From NCBI RefSeq assembly GCF_000956465.1, contig NZ_JYJA01000024.1:1-64000 (forward strand): a DNA stretch of 64,000 nucleotides, given 5' to 3'. The notes beneath the pieces were generated by a model. That model searched no databases. It was given only the letters and a program-made list of their open reading frames with translations, and was not told the origin of the DNA. The DNA is from Microbacterium trichothecenolyticum (GTDB taxonomy: Bacteria; Actinomycetota; Actinomycetes; Actinomycetales; Microbacteriaceae). Of this stretch, positions 41,872-49,401 are shown piece after piece; the first letter of the stretch is position 1; every line of letters begins with the position of its first letter. Made by a program: the position numbers and the translations under genes.

Positions 41872-43319
41872 CCGACGCGCGCTTCACGACGGAGGGGAGC
41901 CCGGCTCTCGTGCTCTCGGGCGAGGGGGAGCGGCCGGAATCCGTCGAGATCGTCGGTGCCCGTGCCCGCGTCACCGCGCGCCTCACCGGACGCGGCAAGA
42001 CGTGGACGGCGACGCTGCCGCTGCGCGCCGCGCGCTGGGGCGGGCCCGAGCTGCCACTGCCCGCGGGCTCGTACGAGGTGCGGATCGAGGATGCCGCGGA
42101 TCGCGGCATCCGTCCCCCCGAAGCGCTCCCGCTCACGCAGCTCGGAACCCTCCGAGCGAGCCTGGAGGGATGGACCTTGCGCGTCGGGCCCCCGATCGAC
42201 CCCGCGTACGACTCCGGCGAAGGGCAGGACGCCCTCGAACGCCGCTATGCGACCCGACCCGCCACAGGTTTCGAGAACGCCGTGTTCTTCGAGAGCTTCT
42301 ACGGCCGCAACGCCAGCTGCAACCCGCTGGCGATCGACCGGGAGGTCGCGCGCCGCGCGCCGGGCGTGACCCGCTACTGGAGCGTCGTCGACCTGTCGGT
42401 CGCCGTGCCGGACGGCGCGATCCCGGTGGTCGAGGGGAGCCCGGAGTGGTGGCGCGCCCGTGGCGCCGCCCGACTGCTCGTGGTCAACGACTGGCTGCGC
42501 CGCCGGTTCTCGCGGCGCAAGGGGCAGATCGTGCTGCAGACCTGGCACGGCACTCCGCTCAAGCGCCTCGCGCTGCACCGGCCCGGGTTCGACCCGCGCC
42601 GTACGGCGGCGGTCGTGCGCGAGTCGCGGCGATGGAACATCCTGTTGGCGCAGAATCCCTATGCCGCGCGCATCCTCGGCAAGGCGTACGCGTTCCTCAC
42701 GCGTCCGGTCTGGGTCGAGGGGTATCCGCGCAACGATGTCCTGACCACGGGCGACGGCACCGCGACGCGCGAGGCCCTCGGCATCCGCCCCGGCGAGCGC
42801 GTTCTGCTGTACGCGCCGACGTGGCGTGACGACCGCGACCAGATCGTGGACTTCATCGACCCGGTCTCGCTCGCCGCGGCCACCGACGCGGTGGTGCTCG
42901 TGCGCGGGCACTCGCGCACGCTGCTGCCGGGACGTGACGCGGAAGGCCCACGGGTGATCGACGTCACAGGCTTCCCCGACACCTCGCTGCTGCTGCTCGT
43001 CGCCGATGCGCTCATCACCGACTACTCGTCCGTGATGTTCGACTACTCGGTGACCGGGAAGCCGATGTACTTCCTCGTCCCCGACATGGAGCACTACCGC
43101 GGCGAGCTGCGCGGGTTCTACTTCGACCTCGCCGCGCACGCGCCGGGCCCGATGGTGCGCACGCAGGAGGAGCTCGTGGCCGCGCTCGCCGCGGGCGACA
43201 CCGCGAAGTATGCGTCCCGCTACACGCAGTGGCGCGACAAGTTCAACGCCCGCGATGACGGCCACGCCGCCGAGCGGGTCGTGGCACGCATCCTGGACCA
43301 GGGCTTCATCGACGCCTGA
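41868..43319 (+). CDS. CDP-glycerol glycerophosphotransferase family protein (2)
   Basis: 483 residues. The C-terminal two-thirds carry the family motifs QTWHGTPLKRLALH, LYAPTWRDD, VRGHSR and ITDYSSVMFDYSV with MYFLVPDMEHY. The first 120 residues form a separate beta-rich segment with no family I recognise, absent from the preceding paralogue and possibly an acceptor-recognition module. Its ATG overlaps the upstream stop. It converges with a family 2 glycosyltransferase gene 21 bases away. Confidence 0.88.
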   Translation: MTDARFTTEGSPALVLSGEGERPESVEIVGARARVTARLTGRGKTWTATLPLRAARWGGPELPLPAGSYEVRIEDAADRGIRPPEALPLTQLGTLRASLEGWTLRVGPPIDPAYDSGEGQDALERRYATRPATGFENAVFFESFYGRNASCNPLAIDREVARRAPGVTRYWSVVDLSVAVPDGAIPVVEGSPEWWRARGAARLLVVNDWLRRRFSRRKGQIVLQTWHGTPLKRLALHRPGFDPRRTAAVVRESRRWNILLAQNPYAARILGKAYAFLTRPVWVEGYPRNDVLTTGDGTATREALGIRPGERVLLYAPTWRDDRDQIVDFIDPVSLAAATDAVVLVRGHSRTLLPGRDAEGPRVIDVTGFPDTSLLLLVADALITDYSSVMFDYSVTGKPMYFLVPDMEHYRGELRGFYFDLAAHAPGPMVRTQEELVAALAAGDTAKYASRYTQWRDKFNARDDGHAAERVVARILDQGFIDA

Positions 43320-43340
43320 CGGCGGGTTGCGCGGTGCACG

Positions 43341-44435
43341 TCACGGCAGCGGCGTGTTGCGGCTTCCGAGGCGGGAGGTGTCGACGGTGTCGTGTGCGCC
43401 GCCGATCACTCCGAGCAGGAAACCCCAGCCCCACGCGAGGTGCATGGACGGCAGCACCGCTGCGGTCCACAGCTTGTCGCGCCACCCGTGCCCGCCACCT
43501 CGGCCGAGAGCGACGGCGGCGATGAGGACGGCGTACGCGAGCACGGGGAGGTAGACGACGGATGCCGCCACCGACCACCATCCCTGCAGCAGACCGGTGA
43601 GCTGGAGCACGCCGACGATGATCCCCAGCAGGATCGTCAGCACGAGCGCCGGCGGCGCGAAGAACCTCAGCGAGTTGCCGCGCCCGAATCGCCGGACGAG
43701 CTCTCCCCGCCACCGGCCCGTCGCCGAGAACTGACGGACCAGGCGCGCCCAGCTCTCACGCGGCCAGTACGTCACGGCGAGTGAGGGATCGAACCAGACG
43801 CGGTAGCCGGCGCGGCGGATGCGCAGATTCAGCTCCCAGTCCTCGCCGCGCCGGATGCTCTCGTCGAACAGCCCGACCTCTCCGAGCACCTCGCGGCGCA
43901 TGACGCCGAGGTAGGCGGACTCGGCCTCGCCCTCCTGCGTGCCGCCGTGGTACGCGCCGCCGCCGAGGCCGATGGGGGAGTTGTAGGCGCGCGCGACGGC
44001 CCGCTGGAACGGTGTGCGGCCGTCGGCGCGCATCACGCCGCCCACGTTCGCCGCGCGCACACGGTCGAGGGTCGCCAGCGCGCGTCGCGCGTAGGTCGGA
44101 TCGAGTTCGGAGTGCGCGTCCACACGCACGACCGTGGGGTGCCGCGCGGCGCGGATCGCCAGGTTGAGGCCGATGGGGATGTCGGCGCCCGGGTTCTCGA
44201 CCAGCACGATGCGGTCGTCACCGGCGGCGAGTTCGGCCGCCAGCGCGTTCGTGCCGTCCGTCGAGGGGCCGAGGGCGAGGATCAGCTCGGTCGGGCCGGG
44301 GACGTCCTGCGCGAGCACCGTCTCGACCGCACGGCCGAGGTAATCGCGCTCGTTGAGCACCGGCATCACGAAGCTCACGCCGGAACCCGGCGGAGGGACT
44401 GGAGCGTCCCTGCGCCCGTGTTGCTCGACATGCAC
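43341..44435 (-). CDS. Glycosyltransferase family 2 with C-terminal membrane helices
   Basis: 364 residues from the GTG at 44435. A GT-A domain opens with SFVMPVLNERDYLGRAVETVLAQ and has the metal-binding RVDAHSELD and the later RRGEDWELNLRIRRAGY. Three or four membrane helices follow from about residue 255. It should add a sugar to a lipid- or polymer-bound acceptor at the membrane. Position between glycerophosphotransferases suggests a part in the same wall glycopolymer. Only 40 bases separate its start from the divergent transferase gene. Confidence 0.88.
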   Translation of the reverse strand: MHVEQHGRRDAPVPPPGSGVSFVMPVLNERDYLGRAVETVLAQDVPGPTELILALGPSTDGTNALAAELAAGDDRIVLVENPGADIPIGLNLAIRAARHPTVVRVDAHSELDPTYARRALATLDRVRAANVGGVMRADGRTPFQRAVARAYNSPIGLGGGAYHGGTQEGEAESAYLGVMRREVLGEVGLFDESIRRGEDWELNLRIRRAGYRVWFDPSLAVTYWPRESWARLVRQFSATGRWRGELVRRFGRGNSLRFFAPPALVLTILLGIIVGVLQLTGLLQGWWSVAASVVYLPVLAYAVLIAAVALGRGGGHGWRDKLWTAAVLPSMHLAWGWGFLLGVIGGAHDTVDTSRLGSRNTPLP

Positions 44436-44463
44436 GCGTCGATCATGTCACGAGAGCCCTGGG

Positions 44464-44469
44464 TAGGCT
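44464..44469 (+). promoter_or_regulatory. -10 box (TAGGCT), probable leaderless start
   Basis: TAGGCT ends 6 bases before the GTG at 44476, inside a 40-base divergent gap. Confidence 0.5.
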
Positions 44470-44475
44470 GGAAGC

Positions 44476-45756
44476 GTGGGTCTGGTCTCGGATGGAAAGA
44501 AGGCGGTCGCTCTCGTCCGCAAGGCGGTGCGGAATCGTTCGGCCGTGATCGACGTGCGGCGCACCCTCGCTGCGCGGCCGCCGCACCCGCCGTTCCAGTA
44601 CCGGGTGGCCGTCTACTTCGCCGACGGCGCGGTCAACATGTACCAGATGCGGCAGTGGTACAAGCCGCTCGCCGACCTCGCCAAGACCTGGCCCGTGGTG
44701 GTGCTGAGCAGGGCCGCCACCGGCGCCGAGGCGCTGCTGGCAGACGGCGCGCTCCCGGTGGCGTTCGTCCCGACGGTGCGCGATCTCGAGCGCTTCATCG
44801 CCAAGCAGGACATCCGCGTCGTCCTGTACGTGAACCAGAACACGCGCAACTTCCAGATGTTCCGCTACGGCCGGCGCTGGCACGTGTTCATCAACCACGG
44901 CGAGTCCGACAAGATGTACATGACCACGAATCAGTACAAGGCGTACGACTACGCGATGATCGCGGGCGACGCCGCGCGCGAGCGGCTCTCGCGGGTGCTG
45001 TGGGACTACGACATCGAGCGCCGAACGATCCAGATCGGGCGCCCGCAGGCCGACCACTACTCGGGCACCCTGCCTTACACGCCTGACGAGCGCACGGTGG
45101 TGCTCTACGCGCCCACGTGGGAGGGGGACCGGCCGTCCGCCCACTACGGCTCGATCGCCACGCATGGCGAAGCGCTCGTGACCGCGCTCGTGGCCACGGG
45201 GCGCCATCGCGTCATCTACCGGCCCCACCCGCGTTCGGGAGTCGTGAACCACGAGTACGGGGCGGCGAACAAGCGCATCATCGCGGCCCTCAACGCGGCG
45301 AACGCCTCGGATCCCTCTGCCCGGCACGTCTTCGACGACGGGCCCGAGCTCGGCTGGCAGCTGGCCGCGGCGGACGTCGCGATCGTCGACATCTCGGCGA
45401 TGGTCTACGACCGGCTCGCGGCCGACAAGCCGCTCATGGTCACGCGACCGGCTGACCCCGCCGCCGCGATCGACACGCACGGCTACCTGTCGGCCTGCGA
45501 GTGGCTCGACGCCGCCGCCGCGCCCGACATCGTCGCCCAGACCGAACGCGTGCTCGGCGACCCCGATGCCGTCGCGCGCCTGGAGGAATGGGTGACCCGC
45601 TACTTCGGCGACACCGCTCCGGGGGCGGCGACGGCACGGTTCCACGGCGCCGTGCAGCGCCTCATGGACGACTGGGACTCCTGGTACGCGCGGTCGGTCG
45701 CCGACGCCGAGGACGACGAGCCCGAAGACGAAGCGGAACTCGACGACGAGGGCTGA
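44476..45756 (+). CDS. CDP-glycerol glycerophosphotransferase family protein (3), divergent
   Basis: 426 residues from a GTG. It retains LYAPTWEGDRPS, YRPHPRSG and VDISAMVYDRLAADKPL of the family, but the usual HGxPLK acceptor motif reads INHGESDKMYMT, so it belongs to a separate subgroup with a changed acceptor site. The last 20 residues are a highly acidic tail. It may act on a different polyol phosphate or acceptor than the two tandem paralogues at 40.6-43.3 kb. Convergent with the maltokinase gene. Confidence 0.8.
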   Translation: MGLVSDGKKAVALVRKAVRNRSAVIDVRRTLAARPPHPPFQYRVAVYFADGAVNMYQMRQWYKPLADLAKTWPVVVLSRAATGAEALLADGALPVAFVPTVRDLERFIAKQDIRVVLYVNQNTRNFQMFRYGRRWHVFINHGESDKMYMTTNQYKAYDYAMIAGDAARERLSRVLWDYDIERRTIQIGRPQADHYSGTLPYTPDERTVVLYAPTWEGDRPSAHYGSIATHGEALVTALVATGRHRVIYRPHPRSGVVNHEYGAANKRIIAALNAANASDPSARHVFDDGPELGWQLAAADVAIVDISAMVYDRLAADKPLMVTRPADPAAAIDTHGYLSACEWLDAAAAPDIVAQTERVLGDPDAVARLEEWVTRYFGDTAPGAATARFHGAVQRLMDDWDSWYARSVADAEDDEPEDEAELDDEG

Positions 45757-45779
45757 GCCCGGGCGATCCTCCGGCGGCG

Positions 45780-47168
45780 TCAGGCCACCGGGGTAGGACG
45801 CTCGACCAGGCGCGCGATCGCGCGCAGCGGGATCGCAACCCACGTCGGCCGGTTGCGGGCCTCGTAGATCGCCTCGTACACCGCTTTGTCGAGTTCGAGC
45901 GCGGCGAGGAGCGGATGCCGGGGGTCGAGCCCGCCCGCCGACGCGGCGTACCCGTCGACGAACGCCCCGCGGGCATCGCGCGCCCACGCGCGCACCGCGT
46001 CGGCGGAGCGATCCGGGTCGTCCAGGCGCAGCGAACCCGCGACGTAGTCGAACGAGCGGAGCATTCCCGCCACATCCCGCAGTGCGAGATCGGGCTGCGT
46101 GCGCTCGGCCATCGGGCGCAGCGGCTCGCCCTCGAAGTCGACCATGATCCAGCCGCGGTCGGGGGAGTGCAGCACCTGCCCGAGGTGGAAGTCGCCGTGG
46201 ATGCGCTGCAGCGGCGGCCAGGGCACCTCGAGCGCGCGACGGTACACCGCCGCCGCGGCACCCCGCTGACCGGCGATCTCGGGAACCTCGGCCATGGCGA
46301 TCGCGAACCTTCGCTCCCACGTGGCCGCCGTCGCCTCACGGTCGGCGTCCGTCGCGGTGCGGGTCGGGAAGCACTCCGCGAGGGCGACATGCACCTCCGC
46401 CGTCGCGGTGCCGAGGGCGCGCGCCGCGTCCTGGAAGTCGTCCGCTTTGGCGGCTGCCTGCAGCGCGGCGCGCCACGCGTCCTCGACCCCCGGCAGGAAC
46501 TCCTGGGCGGAGGCGAGGGACCCGTGCACGGTGCCGTGCGCGGTGGCGAGGTCGGGCCACGTCCCCTCGATCGAGCCGACGGGGCGCGGCACATGCGGCG
46601 ATCCGGCCCCGGCCAGCGCTTCCTGCAGCTCGATGTCGGGATTGAGTCCCGCGTGCAGCTGCCGGTAGACCTTGCAGATCACCGGAGCGCCGTCGCCCTC
46701 GAAGATGAGCGAGGTGTTCGACTGCTCGCCGGTGATCACGCGCGACGTCGCACCGGACGGAGCTCCGCCTGAGCCCGCGGCCCGCCCGATCGCCGTGGTC
46801 TGCGGCCCGTGAGCGGTGCCCCCGGCCGAGATGAGCCGCAGCAGAGCCCGGGCATAGGTGGGGTCGAAGGGGCCGTCGATGAAGGTCGTTCCCGGCACCG
46901 GGCTGCCGATGACGTGGTCGGGGTCCGCGCCCACGGTCTCCGTCGCACGCTCCACGACGGGGATCTGGTACAGGACGGCCGGGAGAGCCCCCTCATCCGC
47001 GACGAGGAATGTGCGGATGCGCGCGCCGACGTCCTCGTCGTCGGCGTCGCCGGATACCGTGCTCAGATCCCACCACGAGAGCAGGCGCAGGCTGGGCGGT
47101 CTCCCCTTCGCCGCGTACCACCGCTGCCGCGGCATCCACGCTGCAAGGCACGCCAACGTGCTGTCCAT
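45780..47168 (-). CDS. Maltokinase-like phosphotransferase
   Basis: 462 residues from the ATG at 47168. Mak-type layout: an N-terminal cap (LACLAAWMPRQRWYAAKGRPP) and a kinase lobe with VICKVYRQLHAG, HGDFHLGQVL (catalytic loop) and VDFEGEPLRP (metal-binding Asp). Maltokinase phosphorylates maltose with ATP to maltose 1-phosphate for GlgE-driven alpha-glucan synthesis. The usual partners treS and glgE are not in this window, so it is a stand-alone gene here. A LacI-type palindrome 45 bases upstream of the start fits sugar-dependent control. Confidence 0.88.
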   Translation of the reverse strand: MDSTLACLAAWMPRQRWYAAKGRPPSLRLLSWWDLSTVSGDADDEDVGARIRTFLVADEGALPAVLYQIPVVERATETVGADPDHVIGSPVPGTTFIDGPFDPTYARALLRLISAGGTAHGPQTTAIGRAAGSGGAPSGATSRVITGEQSNTSLIFEGDGAPVICKVYRQLHAGLNPDIELQEALAGAGSPHVPRPVGSIEGTWPDLATAHGTVHGSLASAQEFLPGVEDAWRAALQAAAKADDFQDAARALGTATAEVHVALAECFPTRTATDADREATAATWERRFAIAMAEVPEIAGQRGAAAAVYRRALEVPWPPLQRIHGDFHLGQVLHSPDRGWIMVDFEGEPLRPMAERTQPDLALRDVAGMLRSFDYVAGSLRLDDPDRSADAVRAWARDARGAFVDGYAASAGGLDPRHPLLAALELDKAVYEAIYEARNRPTWVAIPLRAIARLVERPTPVA

Positions 47169-47175
47169 ACCTGTG

Positions 47176-47181
47176 AGCGTA
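47176..47181 (-). promoter_or_regulatory. -10 box (TACGCT), probable leaderless start of the maltokinase gene
   Basis: TACGCT on the minus strand ends 7 bases before the ATG at 47168. Confidence 0.5.
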
Positions 47182-47212
47182 TGCCCGTGGTCGGGGGCGT
47201 GTCGAGGACCCG

Positions 47213-47228
47213 CTGCAAGCGCTTGCAG
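47213..47228. promoter_or_regulatory. LacI-type operator upstream of the maltokinase gene
   Basis: CTGCAAGCGCTTGCAG is a perfect 16-base palindrome built on the CG-centred half-sites typical of LacI/GalR-family repressors, including maltose regulators of actinomycetes. It lies about 31 bases upstream of the -10 box, near where a -35 region would be. No LacI-family gene is in the window, so the regulator would act from elsewhere. Confidence 0.75.
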
Positions 47229-47251
47229 AAAGCGCAGTGGAATTCCGCCTG

Positions 47252-47488
47252 CTACCCGTCCTCGCCGGATTCCTGGGCCTCGGCGATCTCGATGACCGGC
47301 GCCACCGGGATGACGATCGATTCGACGGCTCCTCCTCCGCCGACGGCGAGGTCGCCGAGGCCGAGGCCGCCGGGATCGACGGCTGCGCCATCCGTCAAGC
47401 GCTCCGCCCGCGTCTCGGCGCGCGCCGGCTCCGACGGGAGACCCGCCCACTCGACGGGCTCTTCGGGGAGCTTGCTGAACAGTCCCAT
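47252..47488 (-). CDS. Small hypothetical protein
   Basis: 78 residues from an ATG, starting MGLFSKLPEEPVEWAGLPSE, with a Gly-rich middle and an acidic end. I recognise no domain. It begins 10 bases after the stop of the EcsC-family gene on the same strand, so it is probably the second gene of that unit. Its coding pattern (Glu/Pro/Ala-rich) is like real proteins and not like the Arg-rich shadows on the other strand. Confidence 0.65.
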   Translation of the reverse strand: MGLFSKLPEEPVEWAGLPSEPARAETRAERLTDGAAVDPGGLGLGDLAVGGGGAVESIVIPVAPVIEIAEAQESGEDG

Positions 47489-47498
47489 GACGCCATTG

Positions 47499-48449
47499 TC
47501 ACCCTGCGGGCGGGGAGGAGGCTCCGTCCTCGGTCGGAACGGGCGCTTCGATCGCCTGCGGCGGCCGACGGATCACGCGGGCCGTGATGCGGCGGGCACC
47601 GGACGCGCCGCGCGCGACACCGCCGACGACCGCCTCTCCGGCACGACGGATGCTGCGTCCGGCGAGGCGTTCGATCCGGTCGGCGCCCGGGCGCGGCTCG
47701 AGTTCGGGCGGGAGCACCTGCGGAGGCATCCCGAAGGCCCGCCGGGAGCCGGTGAGCACCCGTCGCCCGAGGATGTTGTTGCCGGCGCCGCCGATGGCCG
47801 CGCCGATGCCGAACGGCAGAGCCTTGCCGATCCACGACGCGCCGCCCCGCGCGGCGAACTGGCGGATGAACGTCGTCTTGAGCCGGTCGACGAGCGGCCC
47901 GACCGCGGCGCGGGGGAGCGATTTGGTGATCAGTTCGCCCCAGTAGCCCGAACGGGAGGGACCGCGACCGGCGGCCTGCCCGGCGAGCTGCGCGACGAGG
48001 TCGACGCCCTCCTTGCCGAGCATGAGCGTCAGCACCAGGGCTCGCGCCCTGTCAGGATCCGACACAGGGATGCCGTGCACCTCGGCGACCGACTGCGCGA
48101 ACAGTGTGGTCGCCTCGAGGAACGCCACCGTCTCGACGCCGCTGAGCGCCAGCGTCACCCCCGTCCCGATCCCCGGAACGACCGCGGTCGCGCCGACCGC
48201 GGCGCCGCCGGAGGTCACCGCAGCGAGATAGCGCCGTTCGAGGATGCGGACGATGTCGGCGGGGGAGGAGTCCGGATGCCGTAGACGGATGCTGCGCAGG
48301 TGCGCGAGGACGACCGGCCGCTGGATCGCGAGCACCCGGTCGAGCGCACGGATCGTGAACGGATGCTCATCGGACCCAGCGGGCGGCAGCCCTCCCTGCC
48401 ACGGCGCGTCGCCGGGGAGGGAGTGGATCTGGTGCACCTTGTCGGTCAT
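47499..48449 (-). CDS. EcsC family protein
   Basis: 316 residues. The central region has the EcsC-type hydrophobic pattern: AAVGATAVVPGIGTGVTLALSGVETVAFLEATTLFAQS, LTLMLGKEGVDLV and GKALPFGIGAAIGGAGNNILGR. The family is named after a Bacillus gene linked to the Ecs ABC transporter; molecular function is unknown, and membrane association is likely. The C-terminal 60 residues are Arg/Pro-rich and disordered. Confidence 0.82.
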   Translation of the reverse strand: MTDKVHQIHSLPGDAPWQGGLPPAGSDEHPFTIRALDRVLAIQRPVVLAHLRSIRLRHPDSSPADIVRILERRYLAAVTSGGAAVGATAVVPGIGTGVTLALSGVETVAFLEATTLFAQSVAEVHGIPVSDPDRARALVLTLMLGKEGVDLVAQLAGQAAGRGPSRSGYWGELITKSLPRAAVGPLVDRLKTTFIRQFAARGGASWIGKALPFGIGAAIGGAGNNILGRRVLTGSRRAFGMPPQVLPPELEPRPGADRIERLAGRSIRRAGEAVVGGVARGASGARRITARVIRRPPQAIEAPVPTEDGASSPPAG

Positions 48450-48456
48450 CGCGCCG

Positions 48457-48462
48457 AGTCTA
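48457..48462 (-). promoter_or_regulatory. -10 box (TAGACT), probable leaderless start
   Basis: TAGACT on the minus strand ends 7 bases before the ATG at 48449. Confidence 0.5.
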
Positions 48463-48513
48463 TGCGGCCGAGTCTGAGCGCAGGACCGGGGTTGACAGCC
48501 TCGCGGCGTTGAG

Positions 48514-49206
48514 TCAGACGAAGAGGTTGGCGCGCTCGAGGTCCTCGGCGAAGTCCACCTCGACGGCGTACAGGTCCGAGATGTCGAGCGGCTCGAGCAG
48601 CACGCCGTCCTCGGCGATCGCGAGCTCGAGGCCGCGCTCGAAGTAGTCCTGGTCGTCGACGCGCGTCAGGTGGCGCATGAACGCCTTCTTGTCGCGGCTG
48701 GAGATGTAGTTGATGCCGACGGCCTCGCCGATGCCGCCCTTGACGGTCTTCGACAGCTCGTCGATGAAGCCCTCCGGCGTCACCGTGTACTTGACCTCTT
48801 CGTCGCTGACCTTGGAGGTGTTGACCGTGACGAACGACCGGTCGCGCTCGATGAGCTCGATGGCGCGTCCGAGCACGCGCGGGTCGAAGACGACGTCGCC
48901 GTTCATCCAGAGCACGCCGCCCTTGCCCGTCTTGGCGAGGGCGCGCAAGAGGCTCTTGGAGGTGTTGGTCTGGTCGTAGCGGTCGTTGTAGACGTAGTCG
49001 ACGTCCGGGAACGCCTCGACGATGGTCTCGGCGCGGTAGCCCACGACGGTCGTGATCCTGGCTTCGCGGCCGAACGCGGCACGGATGTTGTCGTGCTGCT
49101 GCTGCATGATGCTGCGGCCGTCGCCGAGCTCCGTGAGGGGCTTGGGCAGGCTGCGGCCGAGCCGCGAGCCCATTCCGGCTGCGAGGATGACGGTCTGAAG
49201 GGTCAA
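48514..49206 (-). CDS. LicC-like nucleotidyltransferase (sugar/choline phosphate cytidylyltransferase family)
   Basis: 230 residues from a TTG at 49206, chosen because AGGAG stands 6 bases upstream and the protein then opens on the nucleotide-binding loop VILAAGMGSRLG. Other markers are KPLTELG and WMNGDVVFDP (metal-binding Asp). Relatives make CDP-choline or NDP-sugars. With three CDP-glycerol-type transferases nearby, it may supply an activated headgroup for the same polymer, but the substrate is unproven. A GTG at 49233 is an alternative start. Divergent from the ABC transporter. Confidence 0.82.
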   Translation of the reverse strand: MTLQTVILAAGMGSRLGRSLPKPLTELGDGRSIMQQQHDNIRAAFGREARITTVVGYRAETIVEAFPDVDYVYNDRYDQTNTSKSLLRALAKTGKGGVLWMNGDVVFDPRVLGRAIELIERDRSFVTVNTSKVSDEEVKYTVTPEGFIDELSKTVKGGIGEAVGINYISSRDKKAFMRHLTRVDDQDYFERGLELAIAEDGVLLEPLDISDLYAVEVDFAEDLERANLFV

Positions 49207-49389
49207 AATCTGCTCCTGAAGTGCGTGATTCACTGCCGGTTCACCGGCGCGACACCCCTTCGTGCCTCGACCATGGTAGCGATGAGGCCTGGGAAGGCGC
49301 ATAATGGGCGGCTCCCGTTGCCGATTTGTGACATAACGCGAATGCCGCGACGCGGCGAGACCAACTCCGCCGCGATCGGGCCCGCTTGA
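49207..49389. other. Divergent intergenic region
   Basis: About 180 bases between the nucleotidyltransferase and the ABC transporter. On the minus strand CCCATTATGC near 49300-49306 resembles a -10 box for the leftward gene. The inverted repeat GCCGGT-TC-ACCGGC near 49235-49248 would fall in its leader. No ORF is convincing here. Confidence 0.3.
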
Positions 49390-49395
49390 TACGTT
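49390..49395 (+). promoter_or_regulatory. -10 box (TACGTT), probable leaderless start
   Basis: TACGTT ends 6 bases before the GTG at 49402; GGTTCA between has no Shine-Dalgarno. Confidence 0.55.
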
Positions 49396-49401
49396 GGTTC
49401 A

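Noticed and set aside
47169-47251. Origin of replication or attachment site around the 16-base palindrome
   Set aside because: A single symmetric site without DnaA boxes, AT-rich DNA or repeats. A LacI-type operator explains it better.
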